Shown one piece after another: positions 53,986-63,914 of a stretch of 64,000 nt of DNA; position 1 is the stretch's first letter, and each line of letters begins with the position of its first letter. The stretch spans positions 62,001 through 126,000 of the forward strand of contig NZ_JAAKDE010000012.1 of the NCBI RefSeq assembly GCF_013664685.1, given 5' to 3'. Under the pieces are notes generated by a model. That model made no database searches, was not told the DNA's origin, and saw only the letters and a list, made by a program, of their open reading frames with translations. Origin of the DNA: Capillibacterium thermochitinicola (GTDB lineage: Bacteria; Bacillota; UBA4882; UBA10575). The position numbers were made by a program, and so were the translations under genes.

Positions 53986-56832
53986 ATGAAAAAAGACTGG
54001 ATCACCATTCGCGGCGCGCGTGTCCACAACCTGAAAAATATCGATCTCGAGATTCCCCGGAACCAGCTGGTGGTAATGACCGGGATCTCCGGTTCGGGCA
54101 AATCTTCCTTGGCCTTTGACACCATTTACGCGGAAGGCCAACGGCGTTACGTGGAATCGCTCTCCGCCTACGCCCGGCAGTTCCTTGGGCAAATGGAAAA
54201 GCCCGATGTGGACTACATCGAAGGCCTTTCCCCGGCGATCTCCATCGACCAGAAGACAACCTCACGGAACCCCCGTTCCACCGTGGGCACGGTCACCGAA
54301 ATCTACGACTATCTCCGCTTGTTGTTTGCCCGGATTGGGCAGCCCTTCTGCCCCACGTGCGGCTGTCCCATTACCAAGCAGACCGTGGAGCAGATCGTCG
54401 ACCAAGTCATGACCCTGCCGGCCGAAACCAGATTTCATGTCCTGGCCCCGATCGTCCGGGGGCGGAAGGGCGAGTACACCAAGGTTTTTTCCGACTTGAA
54501 AAAAGAGGGGTTTGTCCGGGTCCGGGTGGACGGCGAGATTTATAACCTGGACGACGAGATCACCCTTAGCCGGTACCAACAACACTGGATCGAAGTGGTC
54601 GTGGACCGGCTCATTCTCCGGCCCGGGATCGAACAGCGGCTGGCCGATTCGATCGAACTGGCCCTCAATATGGCCAAAGGCCTGGTGATTATTGCTCCCC
54701 TGGCAGGCGAAGAAACACTTTACAGCGCCAATTTTGCCTGTCCCCAATGCGGGTTCAGTTTTGAGGAGATTACCCCGCGGATGTTCTCCTTTAACTCGCC
54801 CTACGGGGCCTGTCCCGACTGTGACGGGTTGGGTTTTAAACAGGAGATTGACCCCGAAAAAATTCTGGATAAAAACCGTTCCATCAGAGAAGGGGCGGTT
54901 CTGCCCTGGAGCGCCAATGAGAGTTCCTGGTCCCTCCAGTATCTGCTCAGTGTCGCCCGCTATTACGGCCTGGACCCGGATCAGCCCTTGAAAGAAGCCA
55001 CGCCAAGCCAGATCAAGGCCATCCTTTACGGCTCCGGCCGGGAAAAGATCCCCGTTGTTTATCAAAGTAACAACGGCCGTCAGTGGCGGCAACAGATCCG
55101 GTTCGAAGGGATTATTAACAACCTAAGCCGCCGCTACCGGACGACTGAGTCGGAGGCGATCCGGCAAGAATTTGAGGAACGTTTCATGACCATGCGCCCC
55201 TGCAGCAGCTGCCAAGGTGCCCGTCTCCGGCCGGAAAGTCTGGCCGTCAAGATCGGTTCATATAACATCAGCCAGGTAACGGCCTTTTCGATCGCCAAAG
55301 CCCGGCAGTTTTTTGCCTCGCTTCAACTCTCCGAGAAGGAGCAACTCATCGCCAGGCAGATTTTGAAAGAAATCGATAAACGCCTTGGGTTCCTGGTCGA
55401 TGTCGGCCTCGACTATCTGACTCTTGACCGGGCCGCCGGCTCCCTTTCGGGCGGCGAAGCCCAACGGATCCGGCTGGCCACCCAGATCGGCTCTTCCCTG
55501 GTGGGGGTTTTGTACATTCTGGATGAACCCAGCATTGGTCTGCACCAGCGGGATAACCGCCGCCTGATTAATGCCCTCTTGAATCTACGCGACTTGGGCA
55601 ACACTTTGATCGTGGTCGAACATGACGAAGAGATGATGCGGGCCGCCGATTACCTGATCGACATCGGCCCCGGAGCCGGGGCCCACGGCGGCGAAGTGGT
55701 CGCCGCCGGTGATCTGCAGGCCATCACCAGTTGCTCCCGCTCGGTGACCGGTGCTTACCTATCGGGCCGGCGCCAGATCCCCGTTCCGGCCTTACGCCGT
55801 CCTGGTAACGGCAAGTATTTAACGATCAAAGGGGCCCGGGAGCATAATTTGAAGAATATCGATGTGGCCATCCCCTTAGGTTGTTTCGTTGCCGTGACCG
55901 GGGTTTCGGGCTCCGGCAAAAGCACTTTGATCAATGATATCCTTTATCCGGTCCTCGCCCGCGAACTGAACCGGGCGACCATCATCCATCCCGGTGCCCA
56001 CGACCGGGTTGAAGGCCTTGAACACCTCGACAAGGTGATCAACATTGACCAGTCGCCGATCGGCCGCACACCCCGCTCGAATCCGGCCACCTATACCGGG
56101 GTCTTCGATGAGATCCGGGCCGTCTTTGCCGAAACCCCCGAGGCCAAATTACGCGGGTATAAACCCGGGCGTTTTTCTTTTAATGTCAAAGGCGGCCGTT
56201 GCGAAGCCTGCTCCGGCGACGGGATCATCCGCATCGAGATGCACTTCCTGCCCGATGTCTACGTACCCTGTGAAGTTTGTAAGGGGAAACGGTACAACCG
56301 GGAGACCCTTGAGGTTAAATACCGGGGCAAAACTATCGCCGATATTCTGGAAATGCCCGTTGAGGAAGCGCTGGAGTTTTTTGCCAACCACCCCCGGATC
56401 CAGCGGCGCCTCCAGACCTTGTACGATGTGGGGTTAGGCTATATGAAGCTGGGACAACCGGCCACCACTCTCTCGGGGGGCGAAGCCCAACGGGTCAAAC
56501 TGGCCACTGAATTGGCGAAGCGCAGTAACGGCCGGACCTTTTATATTCTGGACGAACCCACCACCGGTCTGCACTTTGCCGATGTGGAAAAGCTCCTGGA
56601 GATCTTGCAACGCTTGGTCGACAGTGGCAACACCGTCCTGGTGATCGAGCACAACCTCGAGGTGATTAAGACCGCCGATTACCTGATCGATCTTGGTCCG
56701 GAGGGTGGCGACCAGGGCGGTCAGGTCATCGCTCTCGGTACTCCGGAAGAAGTGGCCAACAACCCCGCCTCATACACCGGCGAAGTCCTCCGGCCGGTGC
56801 TGGGCCTGGTACCGGTGGGAAAAGAGGCTTAA
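53986..56832 (+). CDS. uvrA: Excinuclease ABC subunit A
   Basis: 948 residues, full length. Two ABC modules with Walker A in G-I-S-G-S-G-K-S-S and G-V-S-G-S-G-K-S-T, two signature motifs (L-S-G-G-E-A-Q-R, twice) and zinc-finger Cys pairs (C-P-T-C-G, C-P-Q-C, C-P-D-C, C-E-A-C/C-E-V-C). DNA-damage sensor of nucleotide-excision repair. Same operon as uvrB; closes with the terminator at 56884-56927. uvrC is not in the window. Confidence 0.98.
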   Translation: MKKDWITIRGARVHNLKNIDLEIPRNQLVVMTGISGSGKSSLAFDTIYAEGQRRYVESLSAYARQFLGQMEKPDVDYIEGLSPAISIDQKTTSRNPRSTVGTVTEIYDYLRLLFARIGQPFCPTCGCPITKQTVEQIVDQVMTLPAETRFHVLAPIVRGRKGEYTKVFSDLKKEGFVRVRVDGEIYNLDDEITLSRYQQHWIEVVVDRLILRPGIEQRLADSIELALNMAKGLVIIAPLAGEETLYSANFACPQCGFSFEEITPRMFSFNSPYGACPDCDGLGFKQEIDPEKILDKNRSIREGAVLPWSANESSWSLQYLLSVARYYGLDPDQPLKEATPSQIKAILYGSGREKIPVVYQSNNGRQWRQQIRFEGIINNLSRRYRTTESEAIRQEFEERFMTMRPCSSCQGARLRPESLAVKIGSYNISQVTAFSIAKARQFFASLQLSEKEQLIARQILKEIDKRLGFLVDVGLDYLTLDRAAGSLSGGEAQRIRLATQIGSSLVGVLYILDEPSIGLHQRDNRRLINALLNLRDLGNTLIVVEHDEEMMRAADYLIDIGPGAGAHGGEVVAAGDLQAITSCSRSVTGAYLSGRRQIPVPALRRPGNGKYLTIKGAREHNLKNIDVAIPLGCFVAVTGVSGSGKSTLINDILYPVLARELNRATIIHPGAHDRVEGLEHLDKVINIDQSPIGRTPRSNPATYTGVFDEIRAVFAETPEAKLRGYKPGRFSFNVKGGRCEACSGDGIIRIEMHFLPDVYVPCEVCKGKRYNRETLEVKYRGKTIADILEMPVEEALEFFANHPRIQRRLQTLYDVGLGYMKLGQPATTLSGGEAQRVKLATELAKRSNGRTFYILDEPTTGLHFADVEKLLEILQRLVDSGNTVLVIEHNLEVIKTADYLIDLGPEGGDQGGQVIALGTPEEVANNPASYTGEVLRPVLGLVPVGKEA

Positions 56833-56883
56833 ACCGCCGGAGTCCCGAACAATACCTTAAAACCATTATGAAAAGAAAAATGA

Positions 56884-56927
56884 ACGCACCAGCAAGCCCT
56901 CTTAAAAGCTACGTGGTGCGTTTTTTG
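56884..56927 (+). terminator. Terminator of uvrBA
   Basis: ACGCACCA ... TGGTGCGT, then T5 (T6 including the last stem base). 8-bp perfect stem with a long internal part that can pair further (AGC/GCT). Confidence 0.78.
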
Positions 56928-56986
56928 TGATACGTTTTTTCTTTTTCTTTTTTAGGTAAGGCCAATCAACCGCCCACCGGTTTGAC

Positions 56987-58105
56987 CTATATTTCTTTCC
57001 GGTAGATCCGGTAGGTCCGGTAGAGCCGGCCGCCCGCTCCCTCCACCGACCGGATGGATTCCTTGTTCATCTCGGCAATGGCCGACCCTTCGCCATAGGT
57101 ATAGCCTTTCTTGCGCGCGGCCACCATTAAGCGGTGGTAGATTGCACTGTTCACCGCCTTGTTCCGGAACTTCGGGACGACAAACTGGATAAAGACCCGG
57201 GCCCCGGTGATCCGCCGCTTATACCAGAGATATTTTGCCCAACCAAAGGGGAACAACCGGCCGTTCAGCCGTTTCAAGACCTGGTTATAGTCGGGTAAAC
57301 CAACAACAAAACCAATGGGTTCCGTCCCGGCGCGGGCGATGTAGACCAGATCCGCATCCATAAACTGGACCAAGGCCTGGAATTCAGAGCGGATCTCTTC
57401 CAGCGAGGGCGGGGTTAAATGCTCCCAGGTGGCGGGCATGGCCAAGTCAAGGATTGTTTTAATATCCCGGATTTCCCGCTCCAGTTGTTTCCGGTCAAAA
57501 CGGTCGATCCGGAACTTGTATTTGCGCATCGCGTAAGAGACCACCCGGTCGAACCGTTCGGTATCCAAACTCGCCACATCCAGATAAAAGGCGAAGAGAT
57601 CCATATCCTTGCTGAACCCATAGGCTTCAAAAAAACTCTCGTAATAGGGGGGATTATAAGAATTCATCAACACCGGCGGTCCGTCAAACCCCTGGATTAA
57701 AATTCCCCGGTTATCATCGCCGTTGGTCGGGGAGACCGGCCCGACGATACTGGTCAGGCCCCGCGCGCGCAACCACCGGCTGGCCGCGTCAAATAAGGCG
57801 AAGGCCACTTCCTGGTCATCGACCGCTTCAAAAAGGCTCAGATAACCTTCGGCTTTTTTCTTCTCCGCGTTCAGTTTTCGGTTAACACCGACCAAGATCC
57901 GCCCAACCACTTTCTCCCCGTCCTGGGCCAGAAAGAAAGTATGTTCCCCGTTCGCCAGGAGGGGGTTGTTCTTCCCTTGCAAGGTACGGAGCTGTTGCCC
58001 GCGGAGGGGCGGTACCCAGTTGGGATCGTTTTTATAGATCGTCCACGGCAGCGCAATAAATTTTTTCAATCCCTTAACGTCATGCACTTCTTTAATTTGC
58101 AGCAT
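56987..58105 (-). CDS. GNAT-like acyltransferase-fold protein
   Basis: 372 residues. L-P-W-x-I-Y-K-N-D-P-N-W-V-P-P-L near the start, G-R-I-L-V-G-V-N in the middle, V-G-P-V-S-P-T-N-G-D-D-N-R-G, and a C-terminal N-K-A-V-N-S-A-I-Y-H-R segment like a second acetyl-CoA-fold half. This pattern occurs in a family of YghO-like proteins of unknown substrate. Ends 15 bp before the DUF819 stop; the two probably share a transcript. Confidence 0.8.
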   Translation of the reverse strand: MLQIKEVHDVKGLKKFIALPWTIYKNDPNWVPPLRGQQLRTLQGKNNPLLANGEHTFFLAQDGEKVVGRILVGVNRKLNAEKKKAEGYLSLFEAVDDQEVAFALFDAASRWLRARGLTSIVGPVSPTNGDDNRGILIQGFDGPPVLMNSYNPPYYESFFEAYGFSKDMDLFAFYLDVASLDTERFDRVVSYAMRKYKFRIDRFDRKQLEREIRDIKTILDLAMPATWEHLTPPSLEEIRSEFQALVQFMDADLVYIARAGTEPIGFVVGLPDYNQVLKRLNGRLFPFGWAKYLWYKRRITGARVFIQFVVPKFRNKAVNSAIYHRLMVAARKKGYTYGEGSAIAEMNKESIRSVEGAGGRLYRTYRIYRKEI

Positions 58106-58120
58106 TTTTCTTCTCCCATC

Positions 58121-59227
58121 TTATCGTGGCATCAGCAACCAAGCAACCGCAAAGCCCAAGTAATTACCGATGGCATATCCCACCAAACCACAGGTTAATC
58201 CCGGTACGATCACCTCACGGTTCTGTAGACGTTCGGCGACCGGACCGATAAAGGCCGGTCCAAAGATCCCCGCGGTGGAGGTAATAATCATGGTATCCGT
58301 ATCAATCCGGAAGATCCACGCGAGAATTAAATGGATCATAATGGCGGTCGTCATGACAAAGGCGGTGTACAGAAAGATTCCCGAAGAAGATCTTAAGATC
58401 TCCTGGAAATTGATGTTAGTCCCCAGGGTCAACGAAAAGACAAGGATAAAATACTGCCCTGCTTCGTAAGTACCCTTAATTTCCCGGATCCGCCGGTGAA
58501 AGGAGGCGGCTACACCGAGGGTAGTGAGGATTAACATGATAATGCTGACATCAAACCCGCCGGTGAGCAGGAGGGAGAGGCCAACGCTAATCCCCACACA
58601 GATCAAGGATAGCAGCACGGCAAAGCCCAATTCGACTTTGGATCCTTCTTCCGCCGTCGCCGCTAAAGCCGGTTCTGCAAACGGGGAAGAAAATGGTTGT
58701 AGCACCTTACTGATTAACCATTTGGCCCCGGTTATTAAAAATAAGAAATAGAGTCCGCCCATGATTGCATCGGCGGTGTTGGTTAAGATCAAAGTCTCTT
58801 CCCGCACCCGTAATCCCAGGCCAATGGCCATCAAATTAGGGGTTCCGCCCGTGTACACACCTACCAGCATCCCTGAAATTTTCCAGTATTCCGGAACCCA
58901 AGAAAATAAGAGGGCGGCAAGAACAGCACTGACAATCGCACTAATCGCCACCAGGACGAAGGAGAGTACTGTCTTCCGCGCCAGCTTTAACCAACGTTTA
59001 ATATCGGTCGAAAAAAGGATTAGCGGAATAGCGATTGGCACTGCGACCTCGGCCAAGGACAACGCCAATTGTTTGTCGATCGGTACTAAACTTTGGTTAC
59101 CAAGAACCATCCCCACCAGATAACAAAGGAGAATCGGACTGAGAAACTCCAGTTTTTTTGAGCTTCGCACCCCTTTGGTGATTAAAAGCGGTGTAATAAA
59201 GTAAAAGATAATTTCGATAACTTTCAC
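58121..59227 (-). CDS. DUF819 family membrane protein
   Basis: 368 residues with about ten hydrophobic segments and a repeat architecture. G-V-Y-T-G-G-T-P-N-L-M-A-I-G, a broken-helix motif, and S-T-A-G-I-F-G-P-A-F-I-G are typical of DUF819 (YjcL-like) permeases. The substrate is unknown. First gene of a two-gene operon with a promoter at 59276-59305. Confidence 0.87.
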   Translation of the reverse strand: MKVIEIIFYFITPLLITKGVRSSKKLEFLSPILLCYLVGMVLGNQSLVPIDKQLALSLAEVAVPIAIPLILFSTDIKRWLKLARKTVLSFVLVAISAIVSAVLAALLFSWVPEYWKISGMLVGVYTGGTPNLMAIGLGLRVREETLILTNTADAIMGGLYFLFLITGAKWLISKVLQPFSSPFAEPALAATAEEGSKVELGFAVLLSLICVGISVGLSLLLTGGFDVSIIMLILTTLGVAASFHRRIREIKGTYEAGQYFILVFSLTLGTNINFQEILRSSSGIFLYTAFVMTTAIMIHLILAWIFRIDTDTMIITSTAGIFGPAFIGPVAERLQNREVIVPGLTCGLVGYAIGNYLGFAVAWLLMPR

Positions 59228-59275
59228 AACATCGCCTCTTTTCTCTCTTTTCCTGAGTCCAAGGCCAGTAACTAG

Positions 59276-59305
59276 ATTTTACAATTACCGTTCTTTGTTT
59301 GTCAA
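59276..59305 (-). promoter_or_regulatory. Promoter of the DUF819 gene
   Basis: Minus strand TTGACA (59300-59305), 18-bp spacer, TAAAAT (59276-59281). Confidence 0.65.
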
Positions 59306-59414
59306 GGTAACCGAAGGGGATAAACATGGCAACAAAAAGCACCCGCCTTTACTTCCCGATCTCAATTAGGTATAATCTATTCAGCCCTGCCCGGCCAAGA
59401 AAGGAAGGATAATC

Positions 59415-60134
59415 GTGATCAAACACCTCCTTTTTGATTTGGACGGAACACTACTCCCTATTGACCTGGATTTTTTCTTCCGGGATTATCTTTCAGCCCT
59501 CAGCGCCCGGTTTGCCGCCACCGTTGAACCACGGGCCTTTCAAGAAAAATTGTTGGCCAGTACCATGGCAATGATCCAAAACAATGATCCGCGTCTGACC
59601 AATGAAGAAGTCTTTTGGCAGGACTTCCCGGCCCGGATCGGCTTGTCCCGCTCCTTTTTGGAACCAATCTTCCGTGACTTTTATGCGCAGGAGTACCGCG
59701 CCCTGGGCAACAACCTGCCACCGGCCGGCCCGGTCCGAAACCTTTTGACCTCCGCTTTGATGCAAGGTTTTAGCATTACCATCGCCACCAACCCAATCTT
59801 TCCCCGCTATGCGCTTATCGAACGTTTATCCTGGATCAACTGCCACGATCTCCCTTATCGGTTGGTGACGTCCATGGAGCAGATGCATTTCTGTAAGCCC
59901 AATCCCAATTACTACCGGGAAATTTTGGACCTCCTCGGGGCCAAAGCCGGGGAGTGTCTGATGATCGGGAATGATGAGGAAGAAGATATGATCGCGGCCC
60001 GCCTGGGAATCAAGACCTGTTTAGTCACCGACCGGCTGATCAGAAGGGAAAAGACCGAAATTAAGCCCGACTACACTTGCCGCCTGGCCGAGCTTCCCTC
60101 AATCATCATGGCGTTAAGGCCACCGCGCACCTAA
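59415..60134 (+). CDS. HAD-superfamily phosphatase
   Basis: 239 residues, GTG start 59415 (GAAGGAT 4-5 nt upstream). Motif I L-F-D-L-D-G-T-L-L, motif II T-N (A-T-N-P-I-F-P), Lys in C-K-P-N-P-N, motif IV G-N-D-E-E-E-D. A helical C1 cap lies between. Substrate unknown. Followed by a terminator at 60153. Confidence 0.87.
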   Translation: MIKHLLFDLDGTLLPIDLDFFFRDYLSALSARFAATVEPRAFQEKLLASTMAMIQNNDPRLTNEEVFWQDFPARIGLSRSFLEPIFRDFYAQEYRALGNNLPPAGPVRNLLTSALMQGFSITIATNPIFPRYALIERLSWINCHDLPYRLVTSMEQMHFCKPNPNYYREILDLLGAKAGECLMIGNDEEEDMIAARLGIKTCLVTDRLIRREKTEIKPDYTCRLAELPSIIMALRPPRT

Positions 60135-60152
60135 AATTGAATCAAAAACAAA

Positions 60153-60177
60153 AACCCCTTGTGGAGCAAGGGGTTTC
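60153..60177. terminator. Terminator between HAD gene and metQ
   Basis: AAACCCCTTG, loop, CAAGGGGTTT (10 bp). The minus strand continues TTGTTTTTG, so it mainly ends the methionine transporter operon; it lies 19 bp after the HAD stop codon and may serve both. Confidence 0.82.
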
Positions 60178-60215
60178 TGTCTTTCATAACAATAGACCGC
60201 GATACATTTGCCTGT

Positions 60216-61010
60216 TTAGAAAGCGGGGACAATATCTCCGCTGTAATTCTCCAGAAGATAGGCCTTTACCTCCGGGCTGTTCAAAGCCTGGGCCAGCTTT
60301 TGCAGGGCCTGATTATTCCGGTCCGCGGTCCGCACCGCCAGCACATTCGCATAAGGCGATTCCGCACCTTCGATAAACAAGGCATCCCGGGTCGGAACCA
60401 GGCCGGCCGGCAGCGCATAGTTGGTATTGATCACCGCCAGATCAACCTCGGGAAGAACCCGTGGCAACTGAGCGGCTTCCAAGGCCCTGACCTGTATGTT
60501 TTTCGGATTCTTCACAATGTCAAACTCGGTGGCAAGCAGACCAACGCCGGCCTTGAGTTCAATCAAGTTCGCTTGTTGCAGTAACATCAATGCCCGTCCG
60601 CAGTTGGTCGGATCATTCGGCACCGCCACCACTGCGCGGTTCCGCAACTGTTCCAGCTTGGTTATTTTTTTGGAGTAGACGCCCATCGGTTCGATGTGCA
60701 CCTTCGCAATATAAGTCAAGTCCAACCGGTGATCCTTGGCAAACTGTTCAAGATAGGGAATGTGCTGGAAAAAGTTGGCGTCGAGCTCCCCTTCGGCCAG
60801 GGCCAGATTGGGTTGGACGTAGTCTTGAAACTCGATGATCCGGAGTTGAATTCCTTCCGCCGCCAACATCGGTTTCACGACCTCCAGAATCTCCGCATGG
60901 GGCGTGGGAGAAGCACCCACTTTCAATTCGACTGTTTCCGCCGCGAACGCTTGACTGACCATGATCACAAGTAGGAGTAATAGCCCAACCAGAAAATGTT
61001 TTTTGCCCAT
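60216..61010 (-). CDS. metQ: Methionine ABC transporter substrate-binding protein
   Basis: 264 residues from ATG 61010. NlpA family: V-G-A-S-P-T-P-H-A-E-I-L near the mature start, then D-A-N-F-F-Q-H and I-P-N-D-P-T-N type loops (V-P-N-D-P-T-N). The signal peptide ends S-Q-A-F-A-A-E without the Cys of a lipoprotein, unusual for a Firmicute MetQ but normal for a periplasmic protein. Third gene of metN-metI-metQ. Confidence 0.9.
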   Translation of the reverse strand: MGKKHFLVGLLLLLVIMVSQAFAAETVELKVGASPTPHAEILEVVKPMLAAEGIQLRIIEFQDYVQPNLALAEGELDANFFQHIPYLEQFAKDHRLDLTYIAKVHIEPMGVYSKKITKLEQLRNRAVVAVPNDPTNCGRALMLLQQANLIELKAGVGLLATEFDIVKNPKNIQVRALEAAQLPRVLPEVDLAVINTNYALPAGLVPTRDALFIEGAESPYANVLAVRTADRNNQALQKLAQALNSPEVKAYLLENYSGDIVPAF

Positions 61011-61048
61011 CAGAAAATCCACCTCCATTTAATTTTTTTATCAACTGA

Positions 61049-61696
61049 TCAACGGTGGTTTAACCGGCTGGCCAACCATCCGCCGAAAGACTGAATGCTC
61101 TGCACCATCGCCACCAGGACCAAGACGGTGATGATCATGATATCGCCCCGGAAACGCTGGTAACCATAACGAATCGCCAAGTCGCCCAGGCCACCACCGC
61201 CTACCGCCCCGGCCATTGCCGAATAACTGATTAAACTGACCGCCACCATCGTCACCCCTAAAACCAGCCCGGGAATGGCCTCCGGAATAAGCACCTTGGT
61301 AATGATCTGCCGCGTGGAAGCCCCCATGGCTTGGGCCGCCTCGATCACACCCCAGTCCACCTCCAAAAGGGCCGTCTCGACGACCCGGGCCATGAACGGG
61401 ATCGCGCTGACCGTCAGCGGAACAATCGCACCGGTGGTGCCGATTGAGGTCCCCACCAGCCAGCGGGTAAAGGGGATAATCGCCACCAACAAAATGATAA
61501 AGGGCAAAGACCGGCCCACGTTGATTACGACCGAAAGCGTCCGGTGGACGAGGGGCAGCGGTTTAATGTGCCGCGGTCCGGTGATCACCAGCAAAATCCC
61601 AAGGGGAATGCCGAAGAGGGCGGAGAGGACTAAAGCCACCCCTACCATATATACGGTCTCGATGGTTGCATTAAGAATCTGGGCCCACACCAGCAA
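61049..61696 (-). CDS. metI: Methionine ABC transporter permease
   Basis: 215 residues, TTG start 61696 (GGAGGTGC upstream; the GTG two codons on is possible). Five to six helices, permease loop E-A-A-Q-A-M-G-A-S, followed by P-E-A-I-P-G-L-V-L-G. The start lies 26 bp inside metN. MetI forms the channel of the D,L-methionine importer. Confidence 0.92.
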   Translation of the reverse strand: MLVWAQILNATIETVYMVGVALVLSALFGIPLGILLVITGPRHIKPLPLVHRTLSVVINVGRSLPFIILLVAIIPFTRWLVGTSIGTTGAIVPLTVSAIPFMARVVETALLEVDWGVIEAAQAMGASTRQIITKVLIPEAIPGLVLGVTMVAVSLISYSAMAGAVGGGGLGDLAIRYGYQRFRGDIMIITVLVLVAMVQSIQSFGGWLASRLNHR

Positions 61697-62729
61697 GCAC
61701 CTCCAATTTTAACCCCTGCGCGGTCAGATACTCAAGTGCCCTTTCTACTTTGGCCTCGTCGCCGGTTATTTCCACAATAAGCGAACCAAAGGGCATGTTT
61801 TTAATAAAATCCAGATTCGCATAGAGGATATTGACATCCACCTGGAACTGGCGGATCACCGACGAGATGATCGGCTTACCCGCCACACCGCCGATGAAAG
61901 AGATCCGGACGGTTTTGCCGGGCCGCTCCCGCGAACCTTCGGCGGTCATCCGCTCCTGAATCTCCGGCGGAATCTCAGTATGCAAAACTCCCTTCATAAA
62001 CCGCCGGGCCGCCGCCGATCGGGGGCGGGCAAACAGTTCAACTACTGAACCCTGTTCCACGATGCGCCCGTCATCAATGACGGCAACCGTATCGCAGATC
62101 TCCTTGATGACTTCCATCTGGTGGGTAATGAGGACAATCGTCAAGCCAAAACGGCGGTTTACATCCTGCAGCAACCGTAAAATGGATTTGGTCGTGTCCG
62201 GATCCAAAGCGGAGGTTGCCTCATCACAGAGGAGAACTTCCGGGTTGCTGGCCAAGGCCCGTGCGATCCCCACCCGCTGTTTTTGGCCACCACTAAGCTC
62301 TGAAGGGTAGGCGTTTATTTTATCGGAGAGCCCGACAAGGTCAAGCAAGGAACGGACCCTTTCATCCCGCTCTTTCGGTTTAACTCCGCTGATCTCCAAG
62401 GGAAAAGCGACGTTTCGGTAGACCGTCCGGGAAGAAAGGAGATTAAAGTGTTGAAAGATCATGCCGATTTTCCGCCGGGCCTCCCGCAGTTCTTTCCCCT
62501 TTAAGTTAGTGATCTCCTGCCCGGCCAACCGGATGGTTCCGGATTGTGGTTCTTCCAACTTATTAATACAGCGGATCAAGGTACTCTTCCCCGCTCCGCT
62601 CAACCCGATAATCCCAAAGATCTCTCCCTTTTTAATCTGTAAACTGACATCTGCCAAGGCAACAACACGTTTTTCGCCCTGTCCGTAAATTTTCGTTACT
62701 TTTTCAAGTTCGATCATTACTGATGACAT
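61671..62729 (-). CDS. metN: Methionine ABC transporter ATPase
   Basis: 352 residues from ATG 62729 (GAGGAGG 7 nt upstream); an ATG at 62831 has no ribosome site. Walker A G-L-S-G-A-G-K-S-T, signature L-S-G-G-Q-K-Q-R, Walker B V-L-L-C-D-E-A-T-S-A-L-D, and a C-terminal NIL domain (about residues 270-345) that senses methionine. First gene of metNIQ, read from the promoter at 62846-62874 with a leader of about 110 nt. Confidence 0.94.
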   Translation of the reverse strand: MSSVMIELEKVTKIYGQGEKRVVALADVSLQIKKGEIFGIIGLSGAGKSTLIRCINKLEEPQSGTIRLAGQEITNLKGKELREARRKIGMIFQHFNLLSSRTVYRNVAFPLEISGVKPKERDERVRSLLDLVGLSDKINAYPSELSGGQKQRVGIARALASNPEVLLCDEATSALDPDTTKSILRLLQDVNRRFGLTIVLITHQMEVIKEICDTVAVIDDGRIVEQGSVVELFARPRSAAARRFMKGVLHTEIPPEIQERMTAEGSRERPGKTVRISFIGGVAGKPIISSVIRQFQVDVNILYANLDFIKNMPFGSLIVEITGDEAKVERALEYLTAQGLKLEVLAGVGPDS

Positions 62730-62778
62730 CTGGGACCTCCTCTTCGGGTGCGGCCACCTTTTTCCATTTTTAAAATAG

Positions 62779-62795
62779 CCCCCTGGACTAGGGGG
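62779..62795 (-). repeat. Hairpin in metN leader
   Basis: CCCCCT, GGACT, AGGGGG: 6-bp GC stem 50 bp ahead of the start codon. On the minus strand CTATTTTAAAAA follows, too weak for a sure terminator. Possible attenuator. Confidence 0.45.
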
Positions 62796-62845
62796 TAACG
62801 AAGAAAGGAGAAAAGAAGAATAACTATACATCGAAGTTAGAGTTT

Positions 62846-62874
62846 ATTTTACCTTATTAGGTTAACACTGTCAA
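62846..62874 (-). promoter_or_regulatory. Sigma-A promoter of metNIQ
   Basis: Minus strand TTGACA (62869-62874), 17-bp spacer, TAAAAT (62846-62851). Confidence 0.75.
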
Positions 62875-63047
62875 TAAAATCAGGCTTAAAACCAACTCTT
62901 CCCCTGGCCGGCTATTTCCTGACTACCCCGAATACAAGTACAGGAAAAAAGCCCTCTCCTTTTCGGACCGGCCTGAACAAAACAAACGTTGAATAATCAT
63001 GAAATTTATGATAGCTTTAGAATAATTGAAGTAAAGGAGTTAAGTAG

Positions 63048-63914
63048 ATGAAGACAATTATCATTACGGACAGCGGATGTCATTTGCCGGCAAACTACAT
63101 TGAGGAATACGAGATAGAGGTCTTCCCCTTTTCCATCCTGCTCAATGAGGCCAGTTACTTGGATGGCGTCACCATCACCACCCAACAAATTTACCAAGCA
63201 ATGCGGGACGGACAAACACCCACCACGGCACAGGTCAACCCGATGATCATGAAAGAAACCTTCCTCAACCACGCGCGGAAAGGCAACCGTTGCCTTTATA
63301 TTGCTTTTTCCGGTGCCATGTCCGGTACTTACCAGACCAGCCTCATGGTGGCAGAAGAGGTTAAACAGCTCTACCCCGATTTTGACCTGGATATTATCGA
63401 CAGCAAAGGCGGAGCCCTCGCCACCGGCCTGGTCGTTCTGCGGGCGGCCGAAATGGCACAAAAAGGTAAAAATAAAGAAGAGATTGTGCGGTTTGTACAG
63501 AACCAAACCGCCCACATGGAACACATCTTTACCGTGGATAATCTGGATGCCCTCTACCGTGGGGGACGACTCAGCCGGACTGGCCGTTTAATGGGGAACA
63601 TTCTTAATATAAAACCCGTCCTCCACGTGGAGAACGGGCGGATCGGACTTCTGCAGTTAGTCCGGGGCAAAAAACGGGCCCTGGAAAAAATTATAGCGGT
63701 AATGGAAGCACGTTGTGCAAAGGATAAATCCCAGATCATTGGGATCTGCCATGCCGATGATTTGGAAACCGCCTTCCAACTTAAAACCATGATTGAAGGA
63801 AAATTCGGCTTTGACCAATTTATTATTGATTTAATCGGCGGTGTCCTCGGCGTTCACATTGGCATCGGCGGAGTTGGCGTTTTCTTTGCCAATAAGGTCT
63901 TCAGTCCAACCTAG
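63048..63914 (+). CDS. DegV family fatty-acid-binding protein
   Basis: 288 residues. I-I-T-D-S-G-C-H-L-P at the N-terminus, T-A-Q-V-N-P in the first domain, F-S-G-A-M-S-G-T-Y-Q-T and L-Y-R-G-G-R-L-S-R matching DegV. Members bind long-chain fatty acids; FakB proteins present them to the kinase FakA. No fakA is adjacent. AAAGGAG 9-10 nt before ATG 63048. Its stop overlaps the next gene's stop region by 4 bp (CTAG shared). Confidence 0.92.
   Translation: MKTIIITDSGCHLPANYIEEYEIEVFPFSILLNEASYLDGVTITTQQIYQAMRDGQTPTTAQVNPMIMKETFLNHARKGNRCLYIAFSGAMSGTYQTSLMVAEEVKQLYPDFDLDIIDSKGGALATGLVVLRAAEMAQKGKNKEEIVRFVQNQTAHMEHIFTVDNLDALYRGGRLSRTGRLMGNILNIKPVLHVENGRIGLLQLVRGKKRALEKIIAVMEARCAKDKSQIIGICHADDLETAFQLKTMIEGKFGFDQFIIDLIGGVLGVHIGIGGVGVFFANKVFSPT

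Larger units (their letters stand above)
62730..63047. other. metN/degV divergent interval
   Basis: 318 bp between metN (minus) and degV (plus). It holds the metN promoter and a leader with one hairpin (62779-62795). No S-box (SAM-I), SAM-II or T-box landmarks were found. Nothing else is recognised. Confidence 0.6.

Noticed and set aside
62730-62851. SAM-I riboswitch or T-box in the metN leader
   Set aside because: None of the conserved landmarks could be found; only a small GC hairpin is present.
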